Shown here one piece after another: positions 11,816-19,298 of a stretch of DNA of 24,144 nucleotides. The notes beneath the pieces were generated by a model. That model was given only the letters and a program-made list of their open reading frames with translations, was not told the DNA's origin and did no database searches. The DNA comes from a virus, in the IMG/VR virus record IMGVR_UViG_3300009788_000296, positions 1 through 24,144 of that record, one strand, 5' to 3'. A program made the translations under genes and the position numbers. The stretch's first letter is position 1, and each line of letters begins with the position of its first letter.

Positions 11816-12097
11816 GTGACCTCGGAGGATCCGGTCATCCACTTCGCGGAGCGGCTCGACGCCCTCCGAATAATTCCGCGCGCTCTGGTCATCTTCTACT
11901 ACGCCTTTTTTGCGAAGTTCTCGTTCTACCTGGCCGACTGGTTCATCAACTACGACTTCTCGGGAATTGAGAACCAGGCGGTCGCCCTGGCTGTTGCCGG
12001 TTTTCCGGTCGGGATCCTGGGAGTGATGACTGGCGTCCTCGGGACGCTCACGAACAACTACTTCCGAACGGGCAAGGCCGGCGGGAATGGCGGGTAG
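11816..12097 (+). CDS. Holin-like membrane protein, 93 aa
   Basis: GTG 11816 has GGAG eight bases before it. Two hydrophobic segments are seen: ALVIFYYAFFAKFSFYLADWF (about 23-43) and AVALAVAGFPVGILGVMTGVL (about 55-75), with a short tail FRTGKAGGNGG. Size, two helices and location between endolysin and spanins fit a phage holin, the protein that opens the inner membrane so the endolysin can reach the wall. Small marine-phage holins have similar layouts. It has no unique motif, so this is a context-based call. Confidence 0.65.
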   Translation: MTSEDPVIHFAERLDALRIIPRALVIFYYAFFAKFSFYLADWFINYDFSGIENQAVALAVAGFPVGILGVMTGVLGTLTNNYFRTGKAGGNGG

Positions 12098-12100
12098 AGC

Positions 12101-12481
12101 TTGAACATCCAGGCCCTCCTCGTTGTCCTGGTATTAGGTGGCGGAATGATGGCCGGCGGCTTCTTCCTCGTCAAGGGCCAGATCGACATGAGAGTCGCCG
12201 CCGAGGTCTCCGCCAGCGCCGAAAGGACCCGCGCGGATCTCGCCGAACATGAACGCGATCGTCTCGAGAGGGACATCGAAGACGAACTTGAGCGCCAGGC
12301 CGAACTCCAGACGGAGCTCCAGGCCGCCCGCGACCTAGAAGCAACGACGACGGAAGTCCTCGAAGACCGTGAGCGTCTCACTCGCCTCACCCAGGCGAAG
12401 CCCGGCTTGATCGAACGACAAGCGCGAAGGGCGACGACGAAGGTCTGGAGCGACATCGAAGTCGAAAGCCGTGAACAGTAA
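12101..12481 (+). CDS. Inner-membrane spanin-like protein (i-spanin), 126 aa
   Basis: TTG 12101 is used because it precedes the whole transmembrane helix (ALLVVLVLGGGMMAGGFFLV, about 5-24) and no ATG fits. A long periplasmic coiled coil follows (AERTRADLAEHERDRLERD, QAELQTELQAARDLE and DRERLTRLTQ). Rz-type inner spanins have this N-terminal helix plus coiled coil and join an outer-membrane lipoprotein to fuse the membranes at the last step of lysis. The next gene overlaps it by 11 bases in another frame and encodes a lipoprotein, as in many Rz/Rz1 pairs. Confidence 0.75.
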   Translation: MNIQALLVVLVLGGGMMAGGFFLVKGQIDMRVAAEVSASAERTRADLAEHERDRLERDIEDELERQAELQTELQAARDLEATTTEVLEDRERLTRLTQAKPGLIERQARRATTKVWSDIEVESREQ

Positions 12482-12818
12482 AGCGGCCGCCGCTCTGGTC
12501 CTCCTGGGAGTTCTCCCTGGTTGCTCACTTTTTAGCTCGAAGCCTCCGGACGTCACGATCCAGGAGCGCGCGACGCCGGTCATCTGTGACACGTCACCCA
12601 GGCCCGACCCGCTCAACTTGAAGGACACGCCGCCGACCCTGGTCATGGATCCGAACGAGGTCTGGGGCTATTGGTTCAACTCCGAGCTCTACGCCGCGCT
12701 CGCCGAGAACCTCCAGGCGATGAGGTCCTGGATGACCCAGTCCCGCGCGATCCGCTCGAAGCTCGTCGCCTGTATTGACGACCACAACTCGAGCGTCGAG
12801 GATCCTCCCCCAGATTAG
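12471..12818 (+). CDS. Outer-membrane lipoprotein, Rz1-like o-spanin, 115 aa
   Basis: GTG 12471 lies inside the i-spanin gene. A hydrophobic start (AAAALVLLGVLPGC) ends in a lipobox with C18, the lipid-attachment cysteine for signal peptidase II. The mature protein is Pro-rich at first (PRPDPLNLKDTPP), then helical (YAALAENLQAMRSWMTQSRAI), a design seen in phage lipoproteins next to Rz. It would be the outer-membrane half of the two-component spanin. The family normally has shorter Rz1 proteins (about 60 residues), so this is a long version. Confidence 0.75.
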   Translation: MNSKAAAALVLLGVLPGCSLFSSKPPDVTIQERATPVICDTSPRPDPLNLKDTPPTLVMDPNEVWGYWFNSELYAALAENLQAMRSWMTQSRAIRSKLVACIDDHNSSVEDPPPD

Positions 12819-12910
12819 GCGAGGCCGGAAGGTATGGCGGCAAGCGGAGCGAGGCCCGCCTCATTGCGGGAACAGTCACCGCGGCCTAGAGCCGCCGGTC
12901 TCGCCTTCCG
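12818..12910 (+). ncRNA. Candidate structured RNA after the spanin genes
   Basis: The gap between the o-spanin and the next small gene can fold extensively. GGCGAGGCCGG (12818-12828) pairs with CCGGTCTCGCC (12895-12905) with one G-T. Inside are perfect hairpins CCCGC-CTCATT-GCGGG and GCGGC-CTAGA-GCCGC. A rival stem CGGAAGG/CCTTCCG (12826-12832 with 12904-12910) is exclusive of the outer stem. There is no T-run, and it lacks tRNA arms. It could be a noncoding RNA or a switching leader. Confidence 0.4.
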
Positions 12911-12932
12911 AGTAGCGAGCCGCGCCGCGCGA

Positions 12933-12941
12933 TGTTACGCT
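12933..12941 (+). promoter_or_regulatory. Extended -10 promoter TGTTACGCT
   Basis: TG-T-TACGCT followed by CG ends eight bases before the ATG at 12950, so a transcript would start at or next to the start codon (leaderless). A similar arrangement is seen for the minus gene at 546. Confidence 0.35.
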
Positions 12942-12949
12942 CGCCGGTC

Positions 12950-13084
12950 ATGAAGAGGAGCGACTTCAACGAGCGGCCCGGCGTCTTCCGGACCTGGAAG
13001 GAGGCCCGCCCGATGTTACTCGCCGCGCTACTCGGCGCGCTTCTCTGGACTCTGGCGCTCTACCAATGCGCCCCGAAGGAGTAG
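12950..13084 (+). CDS. Small membrane protein, 44 aa
   Basis: ATG 12950 opens 44 residues: a charged start (MKRSDFNERPGVFRTWKEAR) then one transmembrane helix (MLLAALLGALLWTLALY, about 22-38) and a short tail QCAPKE. Codon use matches the phage. There is no ribosome-binding site, and the promoter box predicts a leaderless message. An internal ATG (MLLAAL) has GGAGG upstream and might be the real start of a 23-residue hydrophobic peptide. Function unknown; it is too short for a typical holin. Confidence 0.55.
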   Translation: MKRSDFNERPGVFRTWKEARPMLLAALLGALLWTLALYQCAPKE

Positions 13085-13087
13085 ATG

Positions 13088-13393
13088 ATGGCGAGAACAG
13101 AAGAACAGAAGGCCCGCCGGCGAGAGCGCGATCGGGAACGACGCGACGAGCTCCAGGCCGCGCGACCAGCTCCCGAAGAGGACCGCCCGCCGATCCCGGC
13201 CTTGAAGGTTCAACGGATGGGGAAGCTCTTCCGGATCGCCTACGCCGAGACGCGCAACCTCGCGAAGTACAACTCCGGCGACCCCGTCGACGGCGGCGGC
13301 TTCGACGACGAGACCGACGCCCAGATCTTCCTCTCGAAGGTCCTCGGCGAACAAGGTCCGACCCGTGACGCGGAGGCGGAGGGAGTCGGCTAG
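13088..13393 (+). CDS. Unknown basic-N-terminus protein, 101 aa
   Basis: ATG 13088 is six bases after AAGGAG; an ATG at 13085 is only three away. The first 20 residues are strongly basic and helical (ARTEEQKARRRERDRERRDELQ), then a Pro-rich link, then a compact region (LFRIAYAETRNLAKYNSGD and TDAQIFLSKVLGEQG). It may bind nucleic acid or membranes through the basic helix. It is joined to the next gene by TAGTG. No family is recognised. Confidence 0.65.
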   Translation: MARTEEQKARRRERDRERRDELQAARPAPEEDRPPIPALKVQRMGKLFRIAYAETRNLAKYNSGDPVDGGGFDDETDAQIFLSKVLGEQGPTRDAEAEGVG

Positions 13394-13707
13394 TGAGACC
13401 AGACGGCGCGCCGGAGGACTTCGACCCGACGGGCTACTATAAGCGGAAGGCGGAACACCGCGCCGAGATGATCCCGATCCTCGTCTGGGTCTGGACCCTG
13501 GGGCTCGGGATGATACTCTTCGCCGCGGCGATCAACTTCTTCGACACCTACCAGGAGACGCTCATGTTCGGCCTCAACCTCACGACCCTCATCATCGGGA
13601 TCCTCATCGGTCTCGCCCTGGTTCAACTGTATCCGCCGAGCGCGCGGATCGGCGTCTGGATCGTCAACAAGGGCCGCGCCGCCTGGACCTGGATCCGCGA
13701 ACGATGA
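13393..13707 (+). CDS. Membrane protein with two helices, 104 aa
   Basis: GTG 13393 shares one base with the upstream TAG. Two transmembrane helices (MIPILVWVWTLGLGMILFAAA, about 26-46, and LTTLIIGILIGLALVQLY, about 63-80) flank a short loop, with a cytoplasmic-type basic tail (NKGRAAWTWIRER). Two helices near lysis genes could mark a second holin or antiholin. It is followed by a tiny one-helix protein coupled by ATGA. Confidence 0.65.
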   Translation: MRPDGAPEDFDPTGYYKRKAEHRAEMIPILVWVWTLGLGMILFAAAINFFDTYQETLMFGLNLTTLIIGILIGLALVQLYPPSARIGVWIVNKGRAAWTWIRER

Positions 13708-13811
13708 GGAAGGGCGCGATCATCTTCGTCGTCGTCTTACTTCTGGCGCTTGTCGTTCTCGCCGCCGCTCCTCTGTTGGGGATCATCTTCGGCGGCGGGT
13801 TCGACCCTTAG
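13704..13811 (+). CDS. Single-helix membrane microprotein, 35 aa
   Basis: ATG 13704 overlaps the previous stop (ATGA), and TAG 13811 is directly followed by the next ATG. Nearly the whole peptide is a transmembrane helix (AIIFVVVLLLALVVLAAAPLLGII) after MRKG. It is tightly coupled on both sides, which supports translation. Function unknown. Confidence 0.6.
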   Translation: MRKGAIIFVVVLLLALVVLAAAPLLGIIFGGGFDP

Positions 13812-13958
13812 ATGGCCGGGCCGAAGGGCCAGGCGAACAAGGGCGACCGCTCCAGCGCGTCAAGCCGACACGGCGAGACGGACTGGTTCAAGAAGAACCG
13901 GCTCAAGAAGCGCCGGCGCGACAAGATCGCGAAGGCCTCGAAGAAGCGGAACCGATGA
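13812..13958 (+). CDS. Small very basic protein, 48 aa
   Basis: ATG 13812 directly follows the previous stop, and its own stop overlaps the RusA-like start (ATGA). The 48 residues are extremely basic (FKKNRLKKRRRDKIAKASKK) and could bind DNA or RNA. It may assist the resolvase encoded next or package DNA. No family recognised. Confidence 0.6.
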   Translation: MAGPKGQANKGDRSSASSRHGETDWFKKNRLKKRRRDKIAKASKKRNR

Positions 13959-14398
13959 AGGTCCTCGACGTCCGACCGACGCCGGCGCCCAGGCAAAGCC
14001 AGCGCGACAAGTGGGCGCCCTCGAAGGCCGTCCAGATCTACCGCGCCTTCCGTGACGAGATCGGCTACAAGCTCCAGGAGCTCCCCGCGGACTTCTTCCA
14101 TGTCGTGTTCGTGATCCCGATGTCGGCCTCCTGGTCGGAGAAGAAGAAGCGCGAGTTCGTCGGCCAGCCTCACGAGCTCAAGCCGGACGCGGACAACCTG
14201 GTCAAGGCGCTCATCGACGCCGTCTATCGTGACCGAGAGGACTCCCAGGTCTGGAACTATGCGACGACGAAGCTCTGGGGCTACACCGGCGCGATCTTGA
14301 TCTCCGACGACTTCCTCCCGTTCTACGAGCTCCCCGTCGATCTTGCCGAACTGGTTCGGGGATCCTGGGAAGTGTACGATCGGAAGCCCGTCGTGTGA
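13955..14398 (+). CDS. RusA-like Holliday-junction resolvase, 147 aa
   Basis: ATG 13955 overlaps the previous stop. Motifs match the RusA family: FFHVVFVIPMSASWSEKKKREFVGQPHELKPDADNL with KPDADN at 76-81, then KALIDAVY and DREDSQVW. The aspartates D78 and D80, plus one of D93/D96, would form the acidic site equivalent to D70, D72 and D91 of E. coli RusA, which cuts four-way junctions as a dimer. In phages it resolves recombination intermediates and clears branched DNA before packaging. It lies directly upstream of the terminase genes, which fits that role. Usual length is about 120-150. Confidence 0.9.
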   Translation: MKVLDVRPTPAPRQSQRDKWAPSKAVQIYRAFRDEIGYKLQELPADFFHVVFVIPMSASWSEKKKREFVGQPHELKPDADNLVKALIDAVYRDREDSQVWNYATTKLWGYTGAILISDDFLPFYELPVDLAELVRGSWEVYDRKPVV

Positions 14399-14404
14399 GA
14401 CGAC
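14390..14404 (+). other. GTGAG-loop hairpin (GTCGT/ACGAC) before terminase
   Basis: A perfect 5-bp stem, GTCGT-GTGAG-ACGAC, covers the stop codon of the RusA-like gene and ends four bases before the GGAGG of the small terminase gene. It could couple or limit translation between the two. Confidence 0.6.
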
Positions 14405-14410
14405 CTCGGA

Positions 14411-14423
14411 GGCCGTGATGGCC
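14411..14423 (+). other. GTGAT-loop hairpin covering the terminase start
   Basis: GGCC-GTGAT-GGCC (4-bp stem) has the ATG of the small terminase in its loop and part of GGAGG in its left arm. It is a variant of the GTGAG hairpin family. Confidence 0.4.
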
Positions 14424-14939
14424 GCGCAACCCGAAGAAGAGACACCCAGCGGACACGATCAACACGCGCGCGCGACGCCTGGGAACCGTTCCGTCGTTCC
14501 GCTTCATCTCGTCCAGTTCCTCGAAGCCCTCCGCCAGAACGGGAACGTCTCGCTCTCCGCCCGGATGATCGGCTGGAGTCGCTCGACCGTCTACGCCTTC
14601 GCCGGCAAGAACCCCAGCTTCCGCGAGGCGATGAGGGAGGCGCTCACCGAAGGCCGTGAGCTCCTGGTCGGCGAGGCCTGGAAGCGCGCCGTGACCTGGG
14701 CCGAGTACACCGACACGAAGAAGACCCTCCACGTCGCGCCGCCGTCCGATCGTCTCCTGGCGATCCTGGTCGCCGGCTACTTCCAGGAGTTCAAGCCAGG
14801 CCGAGGGGATGACGTCCCGGCCGACACCCTCCTCCCGGAGACCGCGGACCTCACCCAGCTCGACGACCAGGAACTCGAGACGCTCGAGCGGATCCTCGTG
14901 AAGGCGGGAGCCGATGAGCTCGGCTCTCGCGCGGATTAG
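14418..14939 (+). CDS. terS: Terminase small subunit-like protein, 173 aa
   Basis: ATG 14418 has GGAGG five bases upstream. The N-terminus is disordered. Residues 33-75 form a helix-turn-helix-type DNA-binding domain (LVQFLEALRQNGNVSLSARMIGWSRSTVYAFAGKNPSFREAM), as in TerS proteins that recognise the phage packaging site. A helical region then follows for assembly, plus an acidic tail. It overlaps the large terminase by 26 bases. A family-specific signature is lacking, so the call rests on domain order and location. Confidence 0.85.
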   Translation: MAAQPEEETPSGHDQHARATPGNRSVVPLHLVQFLEALRQNGNVSLSARMIGWSRSTVYAFAGKNPSFREAMREALTEGRELLVGEAWKRAVTWAEYTDTKKTLHVAPPSDRLLAILVAGYFQEFKPGRGDDVPADTLLPETADLTQLDDQELETLERILVKAGADELGSRAD

Positions 14940-16365
14940 AGCCGAACGAGCTCGCCGAGGCCTCGGCCTCCACGACTTCATCCGCGACGCCTGGAAGTGG
15001 GTCGACCCGATCGAGGGCGTCTTCGGCCGCTACACGCGGGCGCTCTGCTGGACCCTCGAGCAAGTCCTCCAGGGCCGGATCCGCCGGCTCATCATCAACG
15101 TCCCGCCCGGTCACATGAAGAGCCTCACCGTGTCGGTCTTCTGGCCGGCCTGGGCCTGGCTCATGAAGCCCGAGATCCGCTTCGCCTTCACGTCTTACCG
15201 TGGCGACCTGGCGCTTCGAGACGCCGATCGCTCTCGGGATCTCATCCGCTCGGAGTTCTATCAGGAGCTCCTCCTGGGCCGGCCGAAGAAGTGGGCGCTC
15301 CTCCGAACCGGCCAGGACACGAAGAGCCGCTTCGCGAACAACCAGGGCGGCTACAGGTTCTCGAGCGCGGTCGCCGGCATCATGGGAGAAGGCGGCGACA
15401 TCGTCGTCCTCGACGATCCTCACAACGTCGAGCAAGCCGAGAGCGACTCGGTCCGCGACGAGACCGTCCGGAAGATCCGCCTCGCGCTCCCGACCAGGGT
15501 CCGGTCGAAGACCGGCGCGATCGTCATCATCATGCAACGGTTACACCCGCAAGATCTCACCGGCGTCTTCCTGGACGAGGAGGGCGAGCTCTGGACTCAC
15601 TTGTGTCTTCCCGCGCGCTTCGAGCCCGATCATCCTCACCCGTGTCCGTTCGACTGGCGCCGGCAACCTGGCGAGCTCCTCTTCCCGGAGCTCTTCAACT
15701 CGACCAGGCTCGACGAGCTCGAGACCGGCCTCACCGAGTACGGCGTCGCGGGCCAGCTTCAACAACGTCCTCATCCGCGCGAGGGCGGAATGATGAAGCG
15801 CGACGACTTCAAGATCATCGACGCCGGCGACGTTCCGAAGGGCGGGACGATCGTCCGGGGCTGGGACCTGGCGGCGACCGACGCGAAGGCGCAAGACGCG
15901 AAGAAGGCCGCCTGGACGGTCGGCTTGCGTCTCCGCTACGTCGGGCGCAAGATCTACATCGAGGACGTGATTCGTCTCCGAGGCTCCCCGCATAAAGTCC
16001 GGACAACAATGAGAACCGCGGGGAACAACGACGGGAAGGTCGTCATCATCGACTTCCCGCAGGATCCCGGCCAGGCTGGCAAGGCCCAGGCGGAGGACAT
16101 CGCCGCGGACTTCCCAGACCGTCGGATCTTCTACTCGCCCGAGAGCGGAGCGAAGGAGGTCCGAGCCGAGGCTCCCGCGGCTCAAGTCGAGGCCGGGAAC
16201 GTGTACCTCGTTCGCGGCGCCTGGAACGGCGTGTTCCTGGATGAGGCCGCGGCCTTCCCTGGGTCCACGTTCAAGGACCAGGTCGACGCCTTCTCGAGAG
16301 CGTATCATCGCGCCGTCAGACAACCACGACGCCCGAGATCGGGCTCGATTAGAGGAGCCGCTTGA
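14914..16365 (+). CDS. terL: Terminase large subunit, 483 aa
   Basis: ATG 14914 lies in the small-subunit gene. ATPase motifs: Walker A NVPPGHMKS (62-70) with the deviating PPGHMKS form common to many TerL, and Walker B DIVVLDDPH (162-170). The nuclease domain starts at GWDLAATDA (about 316-324) and holds VIIDFPQDPGQAG (377-389), giving the acidic residues of a RNase H-like fold. The enzyme pumps DNA into proheads and cuts concatemers. Length is normal. It ends in TGATG with the portal gene. The C-terminal 20 residues are basic. Confidence 0.95.
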   Translation: MSSALARIRAERARRGLGLHDFIRDAWKWVDPIEGVFGRYTRALCWTLEQVLQGRIRRLIINVPPGHMKSLTVSVFWPAWAWLMKPEIRFAFTSYRGDLALRDADRSRDLIRSEFYQELLLGRPKKWALLRTGQDTKSRFANNQGGYRFSSAVAGIMGEGGDIVVLDDPHNVEQAESDSVRDETVRKIRLALPTRVRSKTGAIVIIMQRLHPQDLTGVFLDEEGELWTHLCLPARFEPDHPHPCPFDWRRQPGELLFPELFNSTRLDELETGLTEYGVAGQLQQRPHPREGGMMKRDDFKIIDAGDVPKGGTIVRGWDLAATDAKAQDAKKAAWTVGLRLRYVGRKIYIEDVIRLRGSPHKVRTTMRTAGNNDGKVVIIDFPQDPGQAGKAQAEDIAADFPDRRIFYSPESGAKEVRAEAPAAQVEAGNVYLVRGAWNGVFLDEAAAFPGSTFKDQVDAFSRAYHRAVRQPRRPRSGSIRGAA

Positions 16366-18086
16366 TGAGTACACAAGACCAGCCGACGAGCTTGATCCTT
16401 CCGAACGCGACCGCGCCCTTCCAGGCGGGGATCACGACACCGCCCCAGTCCGCCCAGGGCGGCTCGAACATCTCCGACCCTCACCCAGATCACAACGCCA
16501 GGCGCTCGGACTGGGTCGTCATGTTCGACGCGAACGAAGGCCAGCGACACATCAAGTCGAAGACGACCCAATACTTGCCCGCGACCTCGGGGATGAGGGC
16601 GCTCTCGAGCTCGGCGACGAAGCTCGACCAGGAGGGGCTCGCGCTTTATACCGCCTACTTGACGCGCGCCTTCTTCCCGGATCTCGTGAAGGAGACCGTC
16701 CGGGCCCTCACCGGGATCCTCGACCGGGAGCCCGCGAACATCGAACTCCCCGAGGCCCTCGAGGACATGAGGGAGCTCGCCACGCCGAAGGGCGAGTCGC
16801 TCAACGATCTCCTCGTCCAGATCCACATCAACCAGCTCCTCTACGGTCGGCTCGGTCTCCTCCTGGACGTCGACGCGAACCGGGACCTCCCGCTCATCGT
16901 CCGCTACCCCGCGCCCCAGATCCTCAACTGGGACGACCTCACGGTCACGAACGACATCAAGCAACAAGACGACGCGAAGCGGAGCGAGGCGGTCCGCCGG
17001 CTTCTCATGGTCGTCCTCGACGAGACGCGCTTCGAGCGCGACACCGGCAACACCTACACCTGGAACCTCGTCCCGCGCTACCGCGTCCTCAACCTGGGCG
17101 AGGCCGAGGCGAACGTCTACACGACGCAAGTCGAGCGCGACGGAGCTCTCCAGGCGGCGGTCCAGCCGTCGATCCGCGGGAAGACCTTCGAGGAGATCCC
17201 CTTCACGTTCATCAACACGACCGACCTCGCGACCCAGCCGGGCGAGGTCCCGCTCATCAACCTCGCGAACCTGGGGCTCGCCATCTACCGCGGCGAAGCC
17301 GATCACCGGAGCGCGCTCTTCATGTCCGGCCAGGACACGCTCGTCATCACGGGCTACGACATCTCGGCCGGATCCTCGGAGAACCCCGGCGACAACGAGG
17401 CCCCGATCATCGGCTCGGGCGCCTACTTGAACATCCCGGACCCGGAGGGCGACGCGAAGTTCATCGGGCCCGACTCGAACGCCTTGAGCGAACAACGGAC
17501 GAGCCTCGAGGACGACTACAGGCGAGCCGGCGAGGAGGGGATCAAGCTCCTCTCGAGTGGCGCCGGCGCGGAAGCCGCCGAGACTCTCCGGATCCGAGTC
17601 GCGGGCCGGACGGCCACGCTCCAGACGATCGCCATGACCTCGGCGACCGGCCTCGAGACGGCCCTCCGCCAGGCGGCGGTCTGGGTCGGCGCGGATCCCG
17701 AGGAGGTCAAGGTCGAGCCGAACCTGGACTTCATCACCGAGGACCAGGATCCCGCGGACCTCATCGCCTTCGCCACGGCGAAGAAGTCGAAGGTCCCGCT
17801 CTCCTGGAAGTCGGTCCACAACTGGCTCCGCCAGAAGGACTTCACCGAGCTCACCTTCGAGGAGGAGCTCGAACAGATCGACGAGGAGGCCGACATCGAC
17901 GCCTTCGACACGGGCGGCGACGCCTTCCTGGGCGAACCAGGAGAACCAGGAGCGCCGGCTGGAGATCTCAACAACCCGGCAATGGTCGCCCAGCGCGCGG
18001 CGGCGATCGAAGCCGCCGGCGGAGCGCCAGAAGGCGACCCAGCCCAGCCAGGCGCCGGAGGAGACCAGGGCGACGCCGAGGAGTAG
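16365..18086 (+). CDS. Portal protein, DUF4055-like, 573 aa
   Basis: ATG 16365 is taken over an in-frame TTG one codon earlier, as AGAGGAG lies seven bases before it. The body matches DUF4055-type phage portals: FFPDLVKETVRALTGILDR near 100, the NWDD and RFERDTGNTYTWN region, then EEIPFTFINTTDL, PLINLANLGLAIYRGEADH (about 305-325), GYLNIP-like loops and YRRAGEEGIKLL. Twelve copies form the DNA channel at the capsid vertex. The C-terminal 60 residues are low-complexity, including GEPGEPGAPAG (collagen-like) and an acidic end. It lies between terminase and Mu gpF-like gene, the standard order. Confidence 0.85.
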   Translation: MSTQDQPTSLILPNATAPFQAGITTPPQSAQGGSNISDPHPDHNARRSDWVVMFDANEGQRHIKSKTTQYLPATSGMRALSSSATKLDQEGLALYTAYLTRAFFPDLVKETVRALTGILDREPANIELPEALEDMRELATPKGESLNDLLVQIHINQLLYGRLGLLLDVDANRDLPLIVRYPAPQILNWDDLTVTNDIKQQDDAKRSEAVRRLLMVVLDETRFERDTGNTYTWNLVPRYRVLNLGEAEANVYTTQVERDGALQAAVQPSIRGKTFEEIPFTFINTTDLATQPGEVPLINLANLGLAIYRGEADHRSALFMSGQDTLVITGYDISAGSSENPGDNEAPIIGSGAYLNIPDPEGDAKFIGPDSNALSEQRTSLEDDYRRAGEEGIKLLSSGAGAEAAETLRIRVAGRTATLQTIAMTSATGLETALRQAAVWVGADPEEVKVEPNLDFITEDQDPADLIAFATAKKSKVPLSWKSVHNWLRQKDFTELTFEEELEQIDEEADIDAFDTGGDAFLGEPGEPGAPAGDLNNPAMVAQRAAAIEAAGGAPEGDPAQPGAGGDQGDAEE

Positions 18087-18089
18087 AAC

Positions 18090-19253
18090 GTGGCGCACAC
18101 GTCGAACACCGACATCCGCGACCAGCTCATCGCGCACCAGATCGGGCTCCTCCGCTTCTCGAAGGGGCTCTCGGGCCGGATCATCGCGCTCCTCAATCGG
18201 TCCGAACCCGAGCTCGCGGCCAGGCTCAAGGCCCGGCTCGATCGGATCGCCGCGCTCAACAACGACCCAGGCCCGGCAACGACCCGCCGGCTCATCGTCA
18301 CCCAGCGCCTCATCAAGGGGATCCTCGACCCGACCTGGAAGTCGATCAACGAGATCATCCGGAGGGAGCTCGTCGGCCTGGCGTTCGGCGAGACGTTCTT
18401 CATCCAGGGCGTCGTCTCCGACGCGCTTCCCGTCCTGGTCACGCCGGCGATCCCGTCACCGAAGGAGCTCCGCGGGATCGTCTTCGCTCGGCCGTTCAAT
18501 AACCGGATCCTCCGAGACTGGACCGGGACCTTCCAGCTCGGCGACCGCCGGCGCATGATGGACGAGATCCGCCAGGGCCTCCTCTTCAACGAGACGCCGA
18601 CCCAGATCGGGAAGCGGATCTTCGGGACGCGGGCCCTCGGCGGCGCCGACGGCGTCCGGGCGATCACCAGGCGCGGAGCCCAGACGCTCGCCCAGACCGC
18701 GACCTCCGCGATCTCGAACGGCGTCCGCTCGGCGCTCTACAAGGCGAACAAGAGATTCATCCGGCGCGAACAATACGTCGCGACCCTGGACTCGAGGACG
18801 ACGCCGATCTGTCAGTCGCTCGACGGCGACGTCTTCAAGACGGGGACCGGGCCGATCCCGCCGATCCACATCAACTGTCGGAGCATCCGCGTCCCGGTCA
18901 TCGACGGGCGCAAGCTCGGGAAGCGCCCGGCGAGCCGCGCAACGGAGCGCGAACTTCGCGGACTTCGAGGTCCAGCCCGCCGGCGCGCCGTCGAGAAGCT
19001 CGTCGGGCCGGTCCCTGGAACGACGACCTATCAGGACTTCCTCAAGAACTCGAAGGCGAGCTTCCAGGACGACGTCCTGGGGCCAGCTCGCGGGAAGCTC
19101 TTCCGCTCTGGCGAGATAGACCTCAAGGGCTTCGTCGACAATTCCGGCCAGCGCCTCACGCTTCGCCAGCTCTACGACACGGACCCCGGCGCCTTCCAGC
19201 GGTCCGGCGTCCCCGCGCCGCCGGCGCTGGACGCTCCCAGGCCGGCGCGATGA
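18090..19253 (+). CDS. Mu gpF-like head morphogenesis protein, 387 aa
   Basis: GTG 18090 has GAGGAG. The C-terminal half has the conserved gpF-like motif: RREQYVATLDSRTTPICQSLDGDVFKTGTGPIPPIHINCRSIRVPV (about 226-270), a Cys/His region, then YQDFLKNSKASFQDDVLG and FVDNSGQRLTLRQL, known from phage minor head proteins. The N-terminal part (ARLKARLDRIAALN) is helical. Such proteins enter the prohead and assist capsid or DNA-ejection functions. Located after the portal, as is typical. The end is Pro/Ala-rich. Confidence 0.85.
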   Translation: MAHTSNTDIRDQLIAHQIGLLRFSKGLSGRIIALLNRSEPELAARLKARLDRIAALNNDPGPATTRRLIVTQRLIKGILDPTWKSINEIIRRELVGLAFGETFFIQGVVSDALPVLVTPAIPSPKELRGIVFARPFNNRILRDWTGTFQLGDRRRMMDEIRQGLLFNETPTQIGKRIFGTRALGGADGVRAITRRGAQTLAQTATSAISNGVRSALYKANKRFIRREQYVATLDSRTTPICQSLDGDVFKTGTGPIPPIHINCRSIRVPVIDGRKLGKRPASRATERELRGLRGPARRRAVEKLVGPVPGTTTYQDFLKNSKASFQDDVLGPARGKLFRSGEIDLKGFVDNSGQRLTLRQLYDTDPGAFQRSGVPAPPALDAPRPAR

Positions 19254-19266
19254 TCCTCTTCTGGCT

Positions 19267-19290
19267 TTGACATAAGTCTCGCGTTATAGT
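19267..19290 (+). promoter_or_regulatory. Candidate promoter for scaffold/capsid genes (TATAGT)
   Basis: TATAGT followed by CG (19285-19290) predicts a transcript start near 19297, just before the GTGAG hairpin. A perfect TTGACA at 19267 is only 12 bases upstream, too close for a normal sigma-70 -35, so it may be chance or an operator. Confidence 0.45.
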
Positions 19291-19298
19291 CGGCGCGA

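Noticed and set aside
11704-11838. A 44-aa minus frame with normal-looking codons in the lysis cassette
   Set aside because: It has no ribosome site, overlaps both neighbours, and the antisense of this codon bias often looks normal because GTC/GAC and CTC/GAG are complements. Kept only as a note.
12818-12905. A tRNA gene
   Set aside because: The outer stem is 11 bp, the two inner hairpins have loops of 6 and 5, and there is no T-loop GTTC pattern or anticodon arm.
16305-18137. A 610-codon minus frame opposite the portal gene
   Set aside because: It is the complement of a C-ending-codon gene, which naturally yields long open antisense frames. Composition is Arg/Val/Asp-rich and no motif is seen; the plus frame encodes the portal.
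16241-18502. A 753-codon plus frame overlapping portal and terminase
   Set aside because: It is a shifted frame over three well-supported genes with an extremely Arg/Pro/Gly-rich product and no domain.
19267-19290. A standard TTGACA/TATAGT sigma-70 promoter
   Set aside because: The spacer is only 12 bases rather than 16-18, so the perfect -35 match is probably not used with this -10.
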